A stretch of DNA of 13,021 nt from Chitinophaga pinensis (GCA_945890595.1 CAMDCQ010000060.1:1-13021), one strand, 5' to 3'; counted from the first letter of the stretch, positions 1 through 7,496 are shown. Notes: a model not told the origin generated them from the sequence alone. Made by a program: numbers and translations.

Positions 1-449
1 GATGCTTTTTCGCGTGGATTAGGATGAATAGCATGCTCCCAGTGTGCAGGATGAACCCAGTAGTTGGCCTTAGGGAACGTGAGTTCATAGGCATCTTTCA
101 TCGGATTCCATTTTACGCTACCGCCGCAGTGATCAAAATGCAGGTGGGTTAGCACTACATCTGTAATATCTCCAAAATCTACACCTGCGTCATTTAGTGA
201 TTTTTTAAGCGAATGAAGACCATTTAGGTAGTAATATCCAAAGAATTTTTCACTTTGTTTTTCGCCCATGCCATTGTCAATTAGGATCAAACGGTTGCCA
301 TCTTCTACCAAGAGACATCTCATTGCCCAATTGCACATATTGTTTTCATCGGCAGGATTTATATGTTGCCACATACTTTTGGGTACAGTGCCGAACATGG
401 CCCCGCCGTCTAGCATAAAATTTCCGGTATGTATGGTGTGTAATCTCAT
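1..449 (-). CDS. MBL-fold metallo-hydrolase, C-terminus outside window
   Basis: The visible part is the N-terminal 149 residues of a metallo-beta-lactamase-fold hydrolase. The zinc-binding signature HLHFDH lies at residues 102-107 and is followed by CGG. Before it comes a typical first beta-sandwich strand pair (RCLLVEDGNRLILIDNGMG, about 44-62). The layout resembles the lactonase-like branch of the superfamily (cytosolic dinuclear-zinc hydrolases of lactones or esters), but the substrate cannot be read from this fragment. There is no signal peptide. The ATG at 449-447 shares one base with the TAA stop of the upstream Kazal/T9SS gene (TAATG), so translation is probably coupled and the two genes form one transcript. 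The remaining metal ligands and C-terminus lie beyond base 1. The fold assignment is firm; the specific function is unknown. Confidence 0.9.
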   Translation of the reverse strand, partial: MRLHTIHTGNFMLDGGAMFGTVPKSMWQHINPADENNMCNWAMRCLLVEDGNRLILIDNGMGEKQSEKFFGYYYLNGLHSLKKSLNDAGVDFGDITDVVLTHLHFDHCGGSVKWNPMKDAYELTFPKANYWVHPAHWEHAIHPNPREKA

Positions 450-949
450 TAATAATTGTGTTTTATAAATTTCTTAACGGTGTAAACTCCTTGAACTTGA
501 ATAACCATGAGGTATAATCCAGGCTCCAAGTAGCTAACATCGTATGTTCGTTGAAATGGAAGAAAGCTGAGTGAATTCAGTAATTCTGTAAATACGACAT
601 TCCCGAAATTATTGACTATCTGAAGTGTTCCGTTGCCTGAAACTTGGTTTGCAAGTTGTATTGCCAATGTCAAATTATTCCGCACGGGATTGGGTGAAAT
701 GAAAGCAAAGAATAAATCATTTTGACATACACCTGTGTAGGTGCTTTGGTTTGTATTTAGTCCAGCTACATTGGTCATTTCGCAATTATTTCTGTAGGTT
801 ACATTATTGCACCCGCAAACTGGATAAAACTCAGAGTTGTTGCATTGGTAGTAAGGATTTACCCGGTTTTCATCTATGCAATTATCAAAGATTTGCGCTT
901 TACACACTAAGGCTGTACAAAAAATTAATATGCTGAAAAGTCGATGCAT
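449..949 (-). CDS. Secreted Kazal-domain protein with T9SS C-terminal sorting domain
   Basis: This 166-residue protein has three parts. A Sec signal peptide occupies residues 1-18, with probable cleavage before Gln19. A Kazal-type serine protease inhibitor module spans about 24-75, with six cysteines at 24, 36, 45, 47, 56 and 75 around the diagnostic YPVCGCNNVTYRNNC stretch. A type A T9SS C-terminal domain spans about 86-166, opening with SPNPVRNNL and closing with EPGLYLMVIQ and VKKFIKHN. The expected path is Sec export, T9SS secretion and surface attachment or release, followed by inhibition of a subtilisin- or trypsin-like protease. The target is not known. I chose the ATG at 949: a TTG five codons upstream (962-964) would also open the frame, but it lies inside a TACTTTTG promoter box. 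The stop overlaps the next gene's ATG. Kazal domains are mostly eukaryotic, though bacterial examples exist. Confidence 0.88.
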   Translation of the reverse strand: MHRLFSILIFCTALVCKAQIFDNCIDENRVNPYYQCNNSEFYPVCGCNNVTYRNNCEMTNVAGLNTNQSTYTGVCQNDLFFAFISPNPVRNNLTLAIQLANQVSGNGTLQIVNNFGNVVFTELLNSLSFLPFQRTYDVSYLEPGLYLMVIQVQGVYTVKKFIKHNY

Positions 950-961
950 TTGTAACTTGGT

Positions 962-969
962 CAAAAGTA
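962..969 (-). promoter_or_regulatory. -7 box (TACTTTTG) for the Kazal/MBL operon
   Basis: TACTTTTG matches the Bacteroidota primary sigma -7 consensus TAnnTTTG exactly. It lies 12 nt ahead of the ATG at 949. No clear TTG -33 element is seen at the expected distance. Its position over the alternative TTG codon argues for the ATG start of the Kazal gene. Confidence 0.5.
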
Positions 970-1006
970 ATTTATTATACCTGAAATTCCCATGGAAGGA
1001 TTAGTT

Positions 1007-1032
1007 TATGTTTTTTGTTTCCTAAAAACATA
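1007..1032. repeat. 9-bp perfect inverted repeat in divergent spacer
   Basis: TATGTTTTT (1007-1015) is repeated inverted as AAAAACATA (1024-1032) with an 8-nt loop. It lies between the divergently oriented Kazal operon and the DUF6702 gene. It could be an operator, or a minus- or plus-strand hairpin. No function is shown. Confidence 0.45.
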
Positions 1033-1076
1033 CCGAATAGAGAGAAGCCTCGTTGAGGTAAATTTATACCGGATTT

Positions 1077-1101
1077 AAACCCACGCTTAAGGTTTGGGTT
1101 T
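1077..1101. repeat. 7-bp inverted repeat ahead of DUF6702 gene
   Basis: AAACCCA (1077-1083) pairs with TGGGTTT (1095-1101) across 11 nt, with a CTTAAG palindrome in the loop and TTTT at the 3' edge on the plus strand. It resembles a weak terminator, but no plus-strand gene ends just before it. It may equally be an operator for the gene starting at 1157. Confidence 0.35.
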
Positions 1102-1138
1102 TGCCACTTAGGATATGCCGTTCTCCGTTATAAGCCCT

Positions 1139-1146
1139 TATATTTG
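1139..1146 (+). promoter_or_regulatory. -7 box (TATATTTG) for the DUF6702 gene
   Basis: TATATTTG fits TAnnTTTG and sits 10 nt before the ATG at 1157. A start at 1115 would lie upstream of this promoter, so the box supports the shorter reading frame. No -33 TTG is evident. Confidence 0.45.
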
Positions 1147-1156
1147 TGAGCATTAT

Positions 1157-1645
1157 ATGTACTATTTTATTGTATCATTACTCTGCTCTGTACTCGTTCC
1201 TCTGCACGACTTTCATACCTCATGGATGAATCTTACGTTTAATGAAAAAAATAATCAATTTGAAGTGTCTTGGCGAACAGACACGGAGCACCTAGAAGGA
1301 GTACTCACTTCTTTTTCAGGCGCTATAATTAAGTTAGAAAGCACTTCAACAGAAGAGCATAAAGTACTATTAAACAAGTATATAAACAAGAACACATCTC
1401 TCTTATTCAATCAGCAAAAGCAGCTCTTAGAGGTAGATGTAGTGGAGGTGACATTTGCTGAAGTAGTGATTCATTTCAAACCGATAAACTACAAACGAAA
1501 ATTAAAATCAGTAACGGTGGCGAGTACGCTATTACAGATGGTTTTCCCTAATCAAAAAAATATGGTGCAGTTGAATTACAAGGGGAAAATGTACAGTATG
1601 CTTTTGGGTGGAAGTAAGACCACAGAAGAGGTGTTTTTAGACTAA
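1157..1645 (+). CDS. Small exported DUF6702-like protein
   Basis: This is a 162-residue protein of unknown function. A hydrophobic N-terminus (MYYFIVSLLCSVLVPL) acts as a signal peptide and is followed directly by HDFHTSWMNLTFNEKNNQ, then FEVSWRTDTEHLEGVL. This HxFHxS-(x)n-NxxxxxFEVxxRxxxxxLE pattern is typical of the DUF6702 family, small periplasmic or cell-surface proteins found mainly in Bacteroidota. The frame is open from an ATG at 1115, but the internal ATG at 1157 gives a clean signal peptide and lies 10 nt after a -7 box, so I use it. The gene stands alone, divergent from the Kazal operon, with uvrB starting 158 nt later under its own promoter. Family placement is from memory of the pattern; function is unassigned. 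Confidence 0.8.
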   Translation: MYYFIVSLLCSVLVPLHDFHTSWMNLTFNEKNNQFEVSWRTDTEHLEGVLTSFSGAIIKLESTSTEEHKVLLNKYINKNTSLLFNQQKQLLEVDVVEVTFAEVVIHFKPINYKRKLKSVTVASTLLQMVFPNQKNMVQLNYKGKMYSMLLGGSKTTEEVFLD

Positions 1646-1790
1646 GTATTAATCTGAAAATGTACAAAGTGTGGACTGTTATACATCTTAACACGATGCT
1701 AAGATTTGGTAAGGGATAGTGGTGTAGTAATAACCATTACGTTTTATTTAATATACTTTATGGGCATAATCTTCCGAGTAACTAAAAATG

Positions 1791-1798
1791 TACCTTTG
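1791..1798 (+). promoter_or_regulatory. -7 box (TACCTTTG) for uvrB
   Basis: This is an exact TAnnTTTG match (followed by CA), ending only 5 nt before the uvrB ATG at 1804. Transcription starting 5-7 nt downstream of the box would begin at or next to the start codon, which suggests a leaderless mRNA. No -33 TTG is seen at normal spacing. Confidence 0.55.
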
Positions 1799-1803
1799 CA
1801 GCT

Positions 1804-3828
1804 ATGCCATTTGAATTAAAATCCCCTTTTCAGCCGACAGGAGATCAGCCTGCTGCTATAAAAAAACTTGTGCAGGGGGTGAATGAAGGACTGCCCGCTC
1901 AAACCCTCTTAGGGGTAACAGGCAGCGGTAAAACCTTTACCATGGCAAATGTTATACAACAAACACAAAAACCAACCTTAATTGTAAGTCATAATAAAAC
2001 ATTGGTTGCGCAGTTGTATGGCGAATTCAAGCACTTTTTCCCCAATAATTCGGTACAATATTTTGTGTCGTACTATGATTACTATCAGCCAGAAGCATTT
2101 ATACCTAGCAGTAATACCTACATTGAAAAAGATTTAAATATCAATGAGGAGATAGAAAAAATGCGTTTGCAAACCAGCTCGGCTTTGCAAAGCGGCCGAA
2201 GAGATGTGATTGTGGTTGCATCGGTAAGTTGTATTTACGGTGCGGGAAACCCAAACGACTTTGAGGATAATATTATACGCATAGAACGCGGACAAAAAAT
2301 AGCGAGGAATACACTTTTACAGGCATTGGTTTCAAGTCTTTATTCCAGGACTACTGCAGATTTTAAAAGAGGGACCTTTAGGGTAAAAGGAGATACGGTA
2401 GATGTGTTTTTAGCTTATGATGATGTAGCCTTGCGAATTGGGTTTTTTGGGAATGAAATAGAAGATATCGAAACTATAGACCCTATGACGGGGCAGCGCA
2501 TAGATGTGATGGAAAACGCAGCAATTTTCCCGGCTCAACTTTTTGTAACGCCTAAAGATAGACTGAATCAAGCCATTATTCATATACAAGATGACATGGT
2601 GGCGCAAGTTGAATATTTTAAGAATATAGGAAAATCATTAGAAGCAAAACGGCTCCAAGAACGGACTGAGTTTGATTTGGAAATGATGCGTGAATTGGGT
2701 TATTGCAGTGGTATAGAAAACTACAGTAGATATATGGACGGGAGAGAGCAAGGACAAAGACCATTCTGTCTTATAGATTATTTCCCGGATGATTTTCTGA
2801 TGATCGTGGATGAAAGTCATGTGACTTTACCCCAAGTTAGGGCTATGTACGGGGGAGATAGAAGTAGGAAAGTGAACCTAGTAGATTATGGATTCAGACT
2901 GCCTGCCGCTATGGATAATAGGCCACTTAAGTTTGATGAATTTGAATCTGTAACCAACCAAGTAGTATATGTAAGCGCTACGCCCGCAGATTATGAAATT
3001 GACAAAAGTGAGGGTGTGATAGTAGAACAAGTAATACGTCCGACAGGACTGCTTGATCCCGTAATAGAAGTGAGGCCTTGCGTAAATCAAGTAGACGATT
3101 TACTTGAACAAATAGATGAACGCATACAAATGGGTGATCGTGTTCTAGTAACAACTCTTACGAAACGGATGGCGGAAGAATTGGATAAATACATTCGAAA
3201 TTTGGGAATATCGGCGACCTACATTCACTCGGAAGTAAAAACACTCGATAGGGTAGAAATACTGGACAGGTTGCGAGCAGGGGACATTGATGTGCTTATT
3301 GGGGTGAATTTATTACGAGAAGGTTTGGACTTACCAGAAGTGAGTTTAGTCGCAATTTTGGATGCGGATAAGGAGGGCTTTTTGCGAAGCGAAAGAAGTT
3401 TAGTGCAAACCGTAGGGCGAGCTGCTCGGAATGTAAATGGGAAGGTAATAATGTATGCGGATAAAATAACAGAAAGCATGCGACGTACCATAGAGGAAAC
3501 CGAGCGTAGACGACTTGTACAAATGAAATACAACGAGGAACATGGCATCACTCCTCAAACCAGTATCAGAAGTACAGAATCTGTTTTTGATCATAAAGAT
3601 AAATCAGCTTTAGAACGGGTGACGAATCCGTACCAACGACGCGATAACGAAATGAGTATAGCCGCAGATCCTGTGATGCAATACATGAGTGCAGATGGTG
3701 TTAAAAAGGCAATTGAAAACACTAAAACACAAATGTTAAAAGCAGCCAAAGAAATGGACTTTATGGAAGCTGCTAGATTACGAGATGAAATGAATCAGCT
3801 GGAGGATAAGTTAAAAGGGATGAAGTGA
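1804..3828 (+). CDS. uvrB: Excinuclease ABC subunit B (UvrB)
   Basis: This is the DNA-damage-verifying helicase-like subunit of nucleotide excision repair. It is loaded onto lesions by UvrA and recruits UvrC for incision. The 674-residue length is normal for the family. The Walker A loop GVTGSGKT is at 37-44. The beta-hairpin that clamps DNA starts at about Y90 (SYYDYYQPEAFIPSSNTYIEKD). The Walker B/DExH-type DESH is at 336-339. Helicase motifs V and VI appear as GVNLLREGLDLPEVSLVAILDAD and QTVGRAARN. The C-terminal UVR coiled-coil domain (about 634-672, KEMDFMEAARLRDEM) binds UvrC. All key motifs are intact. It is monocistronic here, convergent with the lipocalin-like gene 64 nt downstream. 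The start MPFELKSPFQPTGDQP is the canonical N-terminus, right behind a -7 box. Confidence 0.98.
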   Translation: MPFELKSPFQPTGDQPAAIKKLVQGVNEGLPAQTLLGVTGSGKTFTMANVIQQTQKPTLIVSHNKTLVAQLYGEFKHFFPNNSVQYFVSYYDYYQPEAFIPSSNTYIEKDLNINEEIEKMRLQTSSALQSGRRDVIVVASVSCIYGAGNPNDFEDNIIRIERGQKIARNTLLQALVSSLYSRTTADFKRGTFRVKGDTVDVFLAYDDVALRIGFFGNEIEDIETIDPMTGQRIDVMENAAIFPAQLFVTPKDRLNQAIIHIQDDMVAQVEYFKNIGKSLEAKRLQERTEFDLEMMRELGYCSGIENYSRYMDGREQGQRPFCLIDYFPDDFLMIVDESHVTLPQVRAMYGGDRSRKVNLVDYGFRLPAAMDNRPLKFDEFESVTNQVVYVSATPADYEIDKSEGVIVEQVIRPTGLLDPVIEVRPCVNQVDDLLEQIDERIQMGDRVLVTTLTKRMAEELDKYIRNLGISATYIHSEVKTLDRVEILDRLRAGDIDVLIGVNLLREGLDLPEVSLVAILDADKEGFLRSERSLVQTVGRAARNVNGKVIMYADKITESMRRTIEETERRRLVQMKYNEEHGITPQTSIRSTESVFDHKDKSALERVTNPYQRRDNEMSIAADPVMQYMSADGVKKAIENTKTQMLKAAKEMDFMEAARLRDEMNQLEDKLKGMK

Positions 3829-3892
3829 TTGTAGAATGGTAAGTAAGGCGTTTTTAAAAAGAGTAAAGGGTGCTTTCGCCTGCTAATGAAAA

Positions 3893-4270
3893 TCATTCTT
3901 TTACCCTTACCAGTACAAAATTTCCGGTTGCAAAACCTATTATCCATTCATCTTCCTTTAAAGAAATGGTTTTAATGATTGCTGCCTTGCCCTTTTCAGG
4001 CTGTACTTCTATACTGTTTGTTTTGGCATCTTTCAATTTCCACTTAGCTGCTTCTAACTTGCCCATCATTTGTAAAGAACATGTTTTATCTTCATTAAAA
4101 ACAAATGCCAAATCTTTGAAAAATAGGGCTACCATTTCTTTGCTGGTGGAATCCATTTCTTCGGCTTCATACACAGCTGAAAATTTCCAATGTCCAATAA
4201 AGCTTGGTGTTTGAGCCTGGCTGTAATAGCTGCCAGCAATTAAAAGGAGGGTTAAAACTACGTTTTTCAT
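3893..4270 (-). CDS. Small exported lipocalin-like protein, function unknown
   Basis: This 125-residue protein has a signal peptide at 1-19 (MKNVVLTLLLIAGSYYSQA, cleavage before Gln20). The mature part begins with FIGHWKFSAVYE, then carries LAFVFNEDKTCSLQMMGKLEAAKWKLKD and ends in strand-like IIGFATGNFVLVRVKE. The GxW opening, alternating strands and small size resemble the lipocalin-like domains common in Bacteroidota exported proteins. There are no catalytic motifs and no lipobox. It lies 77 nt downstream of serS on the same strand, so read-through is possible, but it is not obviously functionally tied to it. It converges with uvrB. The coding assignment is confident from the signal peptide and ordinary composition; the lipocalin-like label is an inference. 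Confidence 0.75.
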   Translation of the reverse strand: MKNVVLTLLLIAGSYYSQAQTPSFIGHWKFSAVYEAEEMDSTSKEMVALFFKDLAFVFNEDKTCSLQMMGKLEAAKWKLKDAKTNSIEVQPEKGKAAIIKTISLKEDEWIIGFATGNFVLVRVKE

Positions 4271-4347
4271 TTTTTGTACCGATTATTTTGTGTTGCAATT
4301 AAACGAAATAATGGTCAATTAATGATCATCGTAAAAATATGAAGGTG

Positions 4348-5616
4348 TTAGTTTATCACATCAAAACCACAATAAGGTCTCAATACTTCGGGAACGATTA
4401 TCCCTTCAGGAGTTTGAAAGTTTTCTAAAATACTTGCTACGATACGTGGCAGAGCCAAAGCACTTCCATTCAACGTGTGTGCATATTCGTTTTTACCTTC
4501 GGTCGTTTTATAGCGTAGCTTGAGTCTATTGGCTTGAAAAGTCTCAAAGTTAGACACCGAGCTTACTTCTAACCAACGCTCTTGTGCAGCACTCCAAACT
4601 TCCATATCATACGTCATCGCACTTGCAAAACCAGTGTCGCCACCGCACAGTAGTAGTACTCTATATTGCAGGCCCAGGTCTTTTAGTAATCCTTGCACGT
4701 AGCTACTCATTTCTTCCAACTTTTGGTATGAGTTAGCAGGATTTGCCAATTGTACTATTTCTACTTTATCAAACTGATGCAATCTATTTAAACCTCGTAC
4801 GTCTTTTCCGTAGCTACCCGCCTCACGTCTGAAACACGGCGTATGGCCACAGTTTTTCACAGGGAAATCGCTTTCTTTTAGTATTACATCTCTGTAAATA
4901 TTGGTGATGGGCACCTCTGCGGTAGGTATGGCATACAGATTATCTATTTGCATGTGATACATCTGGCCTTCTTTATCAGGCAGCTGACCTGTACCAATTC
5001 CACTGGCTTCGTTCACCAATATAGGTGGTTGTATTTCTTCGTAACCAGCATCGCGCCCTCTATCTAAAAACCAATTAATAAGCGCTCGTTGAAGTCTTGC
5101 ACCTTTACCTCTGTATACAGGAAACCCTGCGCCTGTTATTTTCACACCCAGTTCAAAGTCAATCAGATTATATTTCTCACAAAGCTCCCAGTGCGGAAGA
5201 TTTTGTGTCAGTTTTGGTTTCTCCCCGTGTTCAAAAATAATTTTGTTGTCTGCTTCACTTTTTCCAGCGGGAACAGCTGCTCCCGGTGCATTAGGTATTT
5301 GGTAAAGTACCTCAAGTAAGTCTGCTTCTACACTTTTAAGCTGTTCGCTTAGCGTGCTGCTTTGCTCTTTTAAGACAATGGTTTTAGCCTTCATAGCGTT
5401 GGCTTCCTCCATTTTCTTTGCGGCATAAAGTTGTCCTATTTCTTTGGCGATTTTATTGCTCTCCGCCAAGATAGTATCAAGCTCTACTTGGGTTGATTTA
5501 CGTTTGTCATCTAAGGTTAATGCCTGATTTACAAGGTCGGTAAAATCCTTACCTCGTTTGGCTAATCGAGCGATTATTCCTTCTTTGTCTGCGCGTATAT
5601 CGTGTATTAATAGCAT
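4348..5616 (-). CDS. serS: Seryl-tRNA synthetase
   Basis: This enzyme charges tRNA(Ser), and tRNA(Sec) where present, with serine using ATP, in the cytoplasm. The 422-residue length is normal. The N-terminal long coiled-coil arm that grips the tRNA variable arm covers about residues 25-105. The class II catalytic core follows: motif 2 is FRREAGSYGKD from F262, and motif 3 is NGSALALPR at 383-391, ending with the ATP-binding Arg391. The TAEVPITN serine-pocket segment is present ahead of motif 2. The start MLLIHDIRADKEGI is canonical. The gene follows the glycosyltransferase by 60 nt and has its own imperfect promoter-like box (TAACCTTTG, 5634-5642), so it may be transcribed both from that box and from the yebC side. 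Confidence 0.97.
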   Translation of the reverse strand: MLLIHDIRADKEGIIARLAKRGKDFTDLVNQALTLDDKRKSTQVELDTILAESNKIAKEIGQLYAAKKMEEANAMKAKTIVLKEQSSTLSEQLKSVEADLLEVLYQIPNAPGAAVPAGKSEADNKIIFEHGEKPKLTQNLPHWELCEKYNLIDFELGVKITGAGFPVYRGKGARLQRALINWFLDRGRDAGYEEIQPPILVNEASGIGTGQLPDKEGQMYHMQIDNLYAIPTAEVPITNIYRDVILKESDFPVKNCGHTPCFRREAGSYGKDVRGLNRLHQFDKVEIVQLANPANSYQKLEEMSSYVQGLLKDLGLQYRVLLLCGGDTGFASAMTYDMEVWSAAQERWLEVSSVSNFETFQANRLKLRYKTTEGKNEYAHTLNGSALALPRIVASILENFQTPEGIIVPEVLRPYCGFDVIN

Positions 5617-5633
5617 GTTTCTTACCTGAGTTG

Positions 5634-5642
5634 CAAAGGTTA
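5634..5642 (-). promoter_or_regulatory. Imperfect -7 box (TAACCTTTG) ahead of serS
   Basis: TAACCTTTG has the TA and TTTG halves separated by three bases instead of two. It lies 17 nt before the serS ATG. It is followed by CA, as at uvrB and yebC. This is weaker than the other boxes. Confidence 0.3.
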
Positions 5643-5676
5643 TCTTTTTTGTGAAAAGGGAAAGGATGTATTTTTT

Positions 5677-6768
5677 CTAATGATTAAGTAAATAATGCTC
5701 TAGTTCTGTAATTCTATCAGTCATCATAAAACGATCCATGACGCTTTGTTTTGCAGCAGCTCCCATATGCTGTCGCATACTAGCGTCTCGAATAAGTTGA
5801 GCTAGCTTGTTGGAGAAGTCATCTATATCTAGATGCTGTGCAAGCAGTCCTGTTTGCCCATTGGTAATTATTTCAGGATTACTGGTGATATCAAAAGCAA
5901 CTACTGGTTTTTCTTTTGCCATAGCTTCTACTAATACAAAGCCAAAACCTTCCCAACTCGAACCTAAAACAAAAATGTCGATACTTTGCATAAAGACGTC
6001 CATATCTGCCACAAAGCCAAGTAATACTACTTCATTTTCAAGCTTTCCGTCTTTTATACATTGTTGTAACTCGTCTTGCAATTCACCAGTTCCCGCAATA
6101 AAAAGCGTAAATTCTAAACCTTGCTCCTTTATTTTTTTAGCAACTTGTATAAGGTGTTTTTGGCCCTTTTGCAGGGTTAGCCTACCTGCGTTCCCTAGTA
6201 TCACTCCTTTGCCACGTTTTTTAATTTGCGGCAAGATTTCATGGGTATTGTTTAAAATAGTTGAATCCAATCCATGGTAAATGACTGGTATTTGTGCGGC
6301 ATTTAACGTAGAATGTAAGTAATGTAAAATCGTGCGCTTGGTCTCTTCAGAATTAGCAATGATGTGCGTTGTTGCTTTACCTAAACAATATCTATTTACG
6401 ATACTATTTTTAATGGGCGTTGCTAAACCACGCAGGTATACTCTACGTGCAAGATGTGCCATTTGTCCTGCTATACTCGCTATTTTAGCATCTTGGGAAG
6501 TCGTAAAAATGACAGTATCTATTTCTTCTTTTTGGAAATACCGCTTAAGTGCAAGGAGTTTGAAAAGGTTGAGGAACGATAGGCTTTTGACTTCTATTGG
6601 AAAGAGATTAAAACCAGCTTCTTGCCCGCGTACCCACAAAGGAGAAAAGGGATGAGCTGCTATCGTCACACTATACCCTTTTGATCTGAATGCTTTTGCA
6701 TTTTCAAGATGAAGCTTTTCGCCACCGCCCCAAAAATTGGAACTATTAAAGAAGCATATCTTTTTCAA
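5677..6768 (-). CDS. GT4-family glycosyltransferase with TTG start
   Basis: This 363-residue GT-B fold retaining glycosyltransferase (Glycos_transf_1 type) should transfer a sugar from a nucleotide-sugar donor to a glycan, lipid or polysaccharide acceptor at the cytoplasmic face of the membrane. The N-terminal Rossmann half opens with FFNSSNFWGGGEKLHLENA, whose glycine-rich loop is at 13-18. The C-terminal half has GNAGRLTLQKGQKHLI (192-207) and the donor-site E-x7-E, E273 to E281, in WEGFGFVLVEAMA. There is no ATG near the N-terminus; the first in-frame Met is near residue 103, past essential sequence. The start is therefore the TTG at 6768-6766, 3 nt after the yebC stop, suggesting translational coupling. 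Donor and acceptor are unknown: it could act in LPS, capsule or glycoprotein synthesis, but no other glycan genes adjoin it. Confidence 0.9.
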   Translation of the reverse strand: MKKICFFNSSNFWGGGEKLHLENAKAFRSKGYSVTIAAHPFSPLWVRGQEAGFNLFPIEVKSLSFLNLFKLLALKRYFQKEEIDTVIFTTSQDAKIASIAGQMAHLARRVYLRGLATPIKNSIVNRYCLGKATTHIIANSEETKRTILHYLHSTLNAAQIPVIYHGLDSTILNNTHEILPQIKKRGKGVILGNAGRLTLQKGQKHLIQVAKKIKEQGLEFTLFIAGTGELQDELQQCIKDGKLENEVVLLGFVADMDVFMQSIDIFVLGSSWEGFGFVLVEAMAKEKPVVAFDITSNPEIITNGQTGLLAQHLDIDDFSNKLAQLIRDASMRQHMGAAAKQSVMDRFMMTDRITELEHYLLNH

Positions 6769-6771
6769 AAT

Positions 6772-7482
6772 TTAGAGCACGGCGTTATGAAAAATGTTCT
6801 GTACATCTTCATCATCTTCCAGCTTCTCGATGAGTTTATTTACTTCTTCTTTTTGAGCTTCATTAAGTTCAAGTGTATTGTGTGGTATTCGTTCAATATC
6901 TACAGAGTCTATCTCCATACCAATACTTTCAAGTCCCTTTTGCATATTGCCGTAATCGGTGAAAGCAGTATAAATCAACGTTTCGTCTTCTACTTGCTCT
7001 ATTTCATCTAGCCCAAAGTCTATTAACTCAAGCTCCGCATCTTCCATGTTTAGTTCTCCAAGGTTGACCTTAAAAATACATTTACGATCGAAGTTAAATT
7101 CCTGCGATCCACTGGTGCCTAGTTCTCCTCCATTTCTGCTCAAGATAGCGCGCATGTTTGCCACTGTTCTATTGATATTATCGGTAGCGGTTTCAATCAT
7201 TAGACTCAAACCAAAAGGACCTTTTGCCTCGTACAGAATTTCCTCATAGGAGCTACTGTCTTTGTCAGATGCTTTTTTAATTGCGGCATCTACTCTGTCT
7301 TTAGGCATATTTTCAGACTTGGCGTTTTTCATAGCCATGCGCAGTCTGGAGTTGTTGTCTGGGTCTGGACCGCCTTCTTTCACGGCCATTGCTATTTCTT
7401 TGCCTATACGCGTAAAGGTTACCGCCATTTTACCCCAGCGTTTCATCTTACGTGCTTTTCTAAATTCGAATGCTCTTCCCAT
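6772..7482 (-). CDS. yebC: YebC/PmpR-family protein
   Basis: This 236-residue member of the YebC (TACO1/PmpR) family is a cytoplasmic protein. The family has been described both as DNA-binding transcriptional regulators and, more recently, as a ribosome-associated factor aiding translation of proline-rich stretches. The N-terminus MGRAFEFRKARKMKRWGKMAVTF is the form seen in Bacteroidota, followed by GGPDPDNNSRLRMAMKNAKSENMPKDRVDAAIKKA. The middle segment carries YEAKGPFGLSLMIETATDNINRTVANMRAILSRNGGELGTSGSQEFNFDRKC, the family core. The C-terminus is acidic. A TTG three codons upstream extends the frame but lies in a promoter box, so I take the ATG at 7482. It is probably the first gene of a transcript continuing into the glycosyltransferase. 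Confidence 0.96.
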   Translation of the reverse strand: MGRAFEFRKARKMKRWGKMAVTFTRIGKEIAMAVKEGGPDPDNNSRLRMAMKNAKSENMPKDRVDAAIKKASDKDSSSYEEILYEAKGPFGLSLMIETATDNINRTVANMRAILSRNGGELGTSGSQEFNFDRKCIFKVNLGELNMEDAELELIDFGLDEIEQVEDETLIYTAFTDYGNMQKGLESIGMEIDSVDIERIPHNTLELNEAQKEEVNKLIEKLEDDEDVQNIFHNAVL

Positions 7483-7488
7483 TGGGTG

Positions 7489-7496
7489 CAAATTTA
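7489..7496 (-). promoter_or_regulatory. -7 box (TAAATTTG) for yebC
   Basis: This is an exact TAnnTTTG match followed by CA, with only 6 nt between it and the yebC ATG at 7482. As at uvrB, transcription would start about at the initiation codon. Its TTG is the false upstream start of the open frame. Confidence 0.55.

Noticed and set aside
1115..1156. Upstream ATG giving a longer DUF6702 protein
   Set aside because: It would put polar residues before the signal peptide, and it lies upstream of the -7 box at 1139.
1685..1705. ATCTTA/TAAGAT inverted repeat after the DUF6702 gene
   Set aside because: A 6-bp AT-rich stem with a 9-nt loop and no T tract; expected by chance in this composition.
1727..1750. 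GTAAT-AACC-ATTAC followed by T-rich sequence, as terminator of the DUF6702 gene
   Set aside because: A 5-bp AT-rich stem is too weak; the T-rich run is interrupted.
3225..3551. 108-residue frame antisense to uvrB
   Set aside because: It lies wholly inside a strongly conserved gene and shows no recognisable motif; it is a shadow frame.
3846..3881. AGGCG...CGCCT hairpin between uvrB and the lipocalin-like gene
   Set aside because: Only 5 bp with a 26-nt loop and no T tract on either side; too weak to call a terminator of these convergent genes.
5807..6280. 157-residue frame opposite the glycosyltransferase
   Set aside because: Ser/Cys/Pro-rich product with no signal or motif, complementary to conserved GT4 sequence; a shadow frame.
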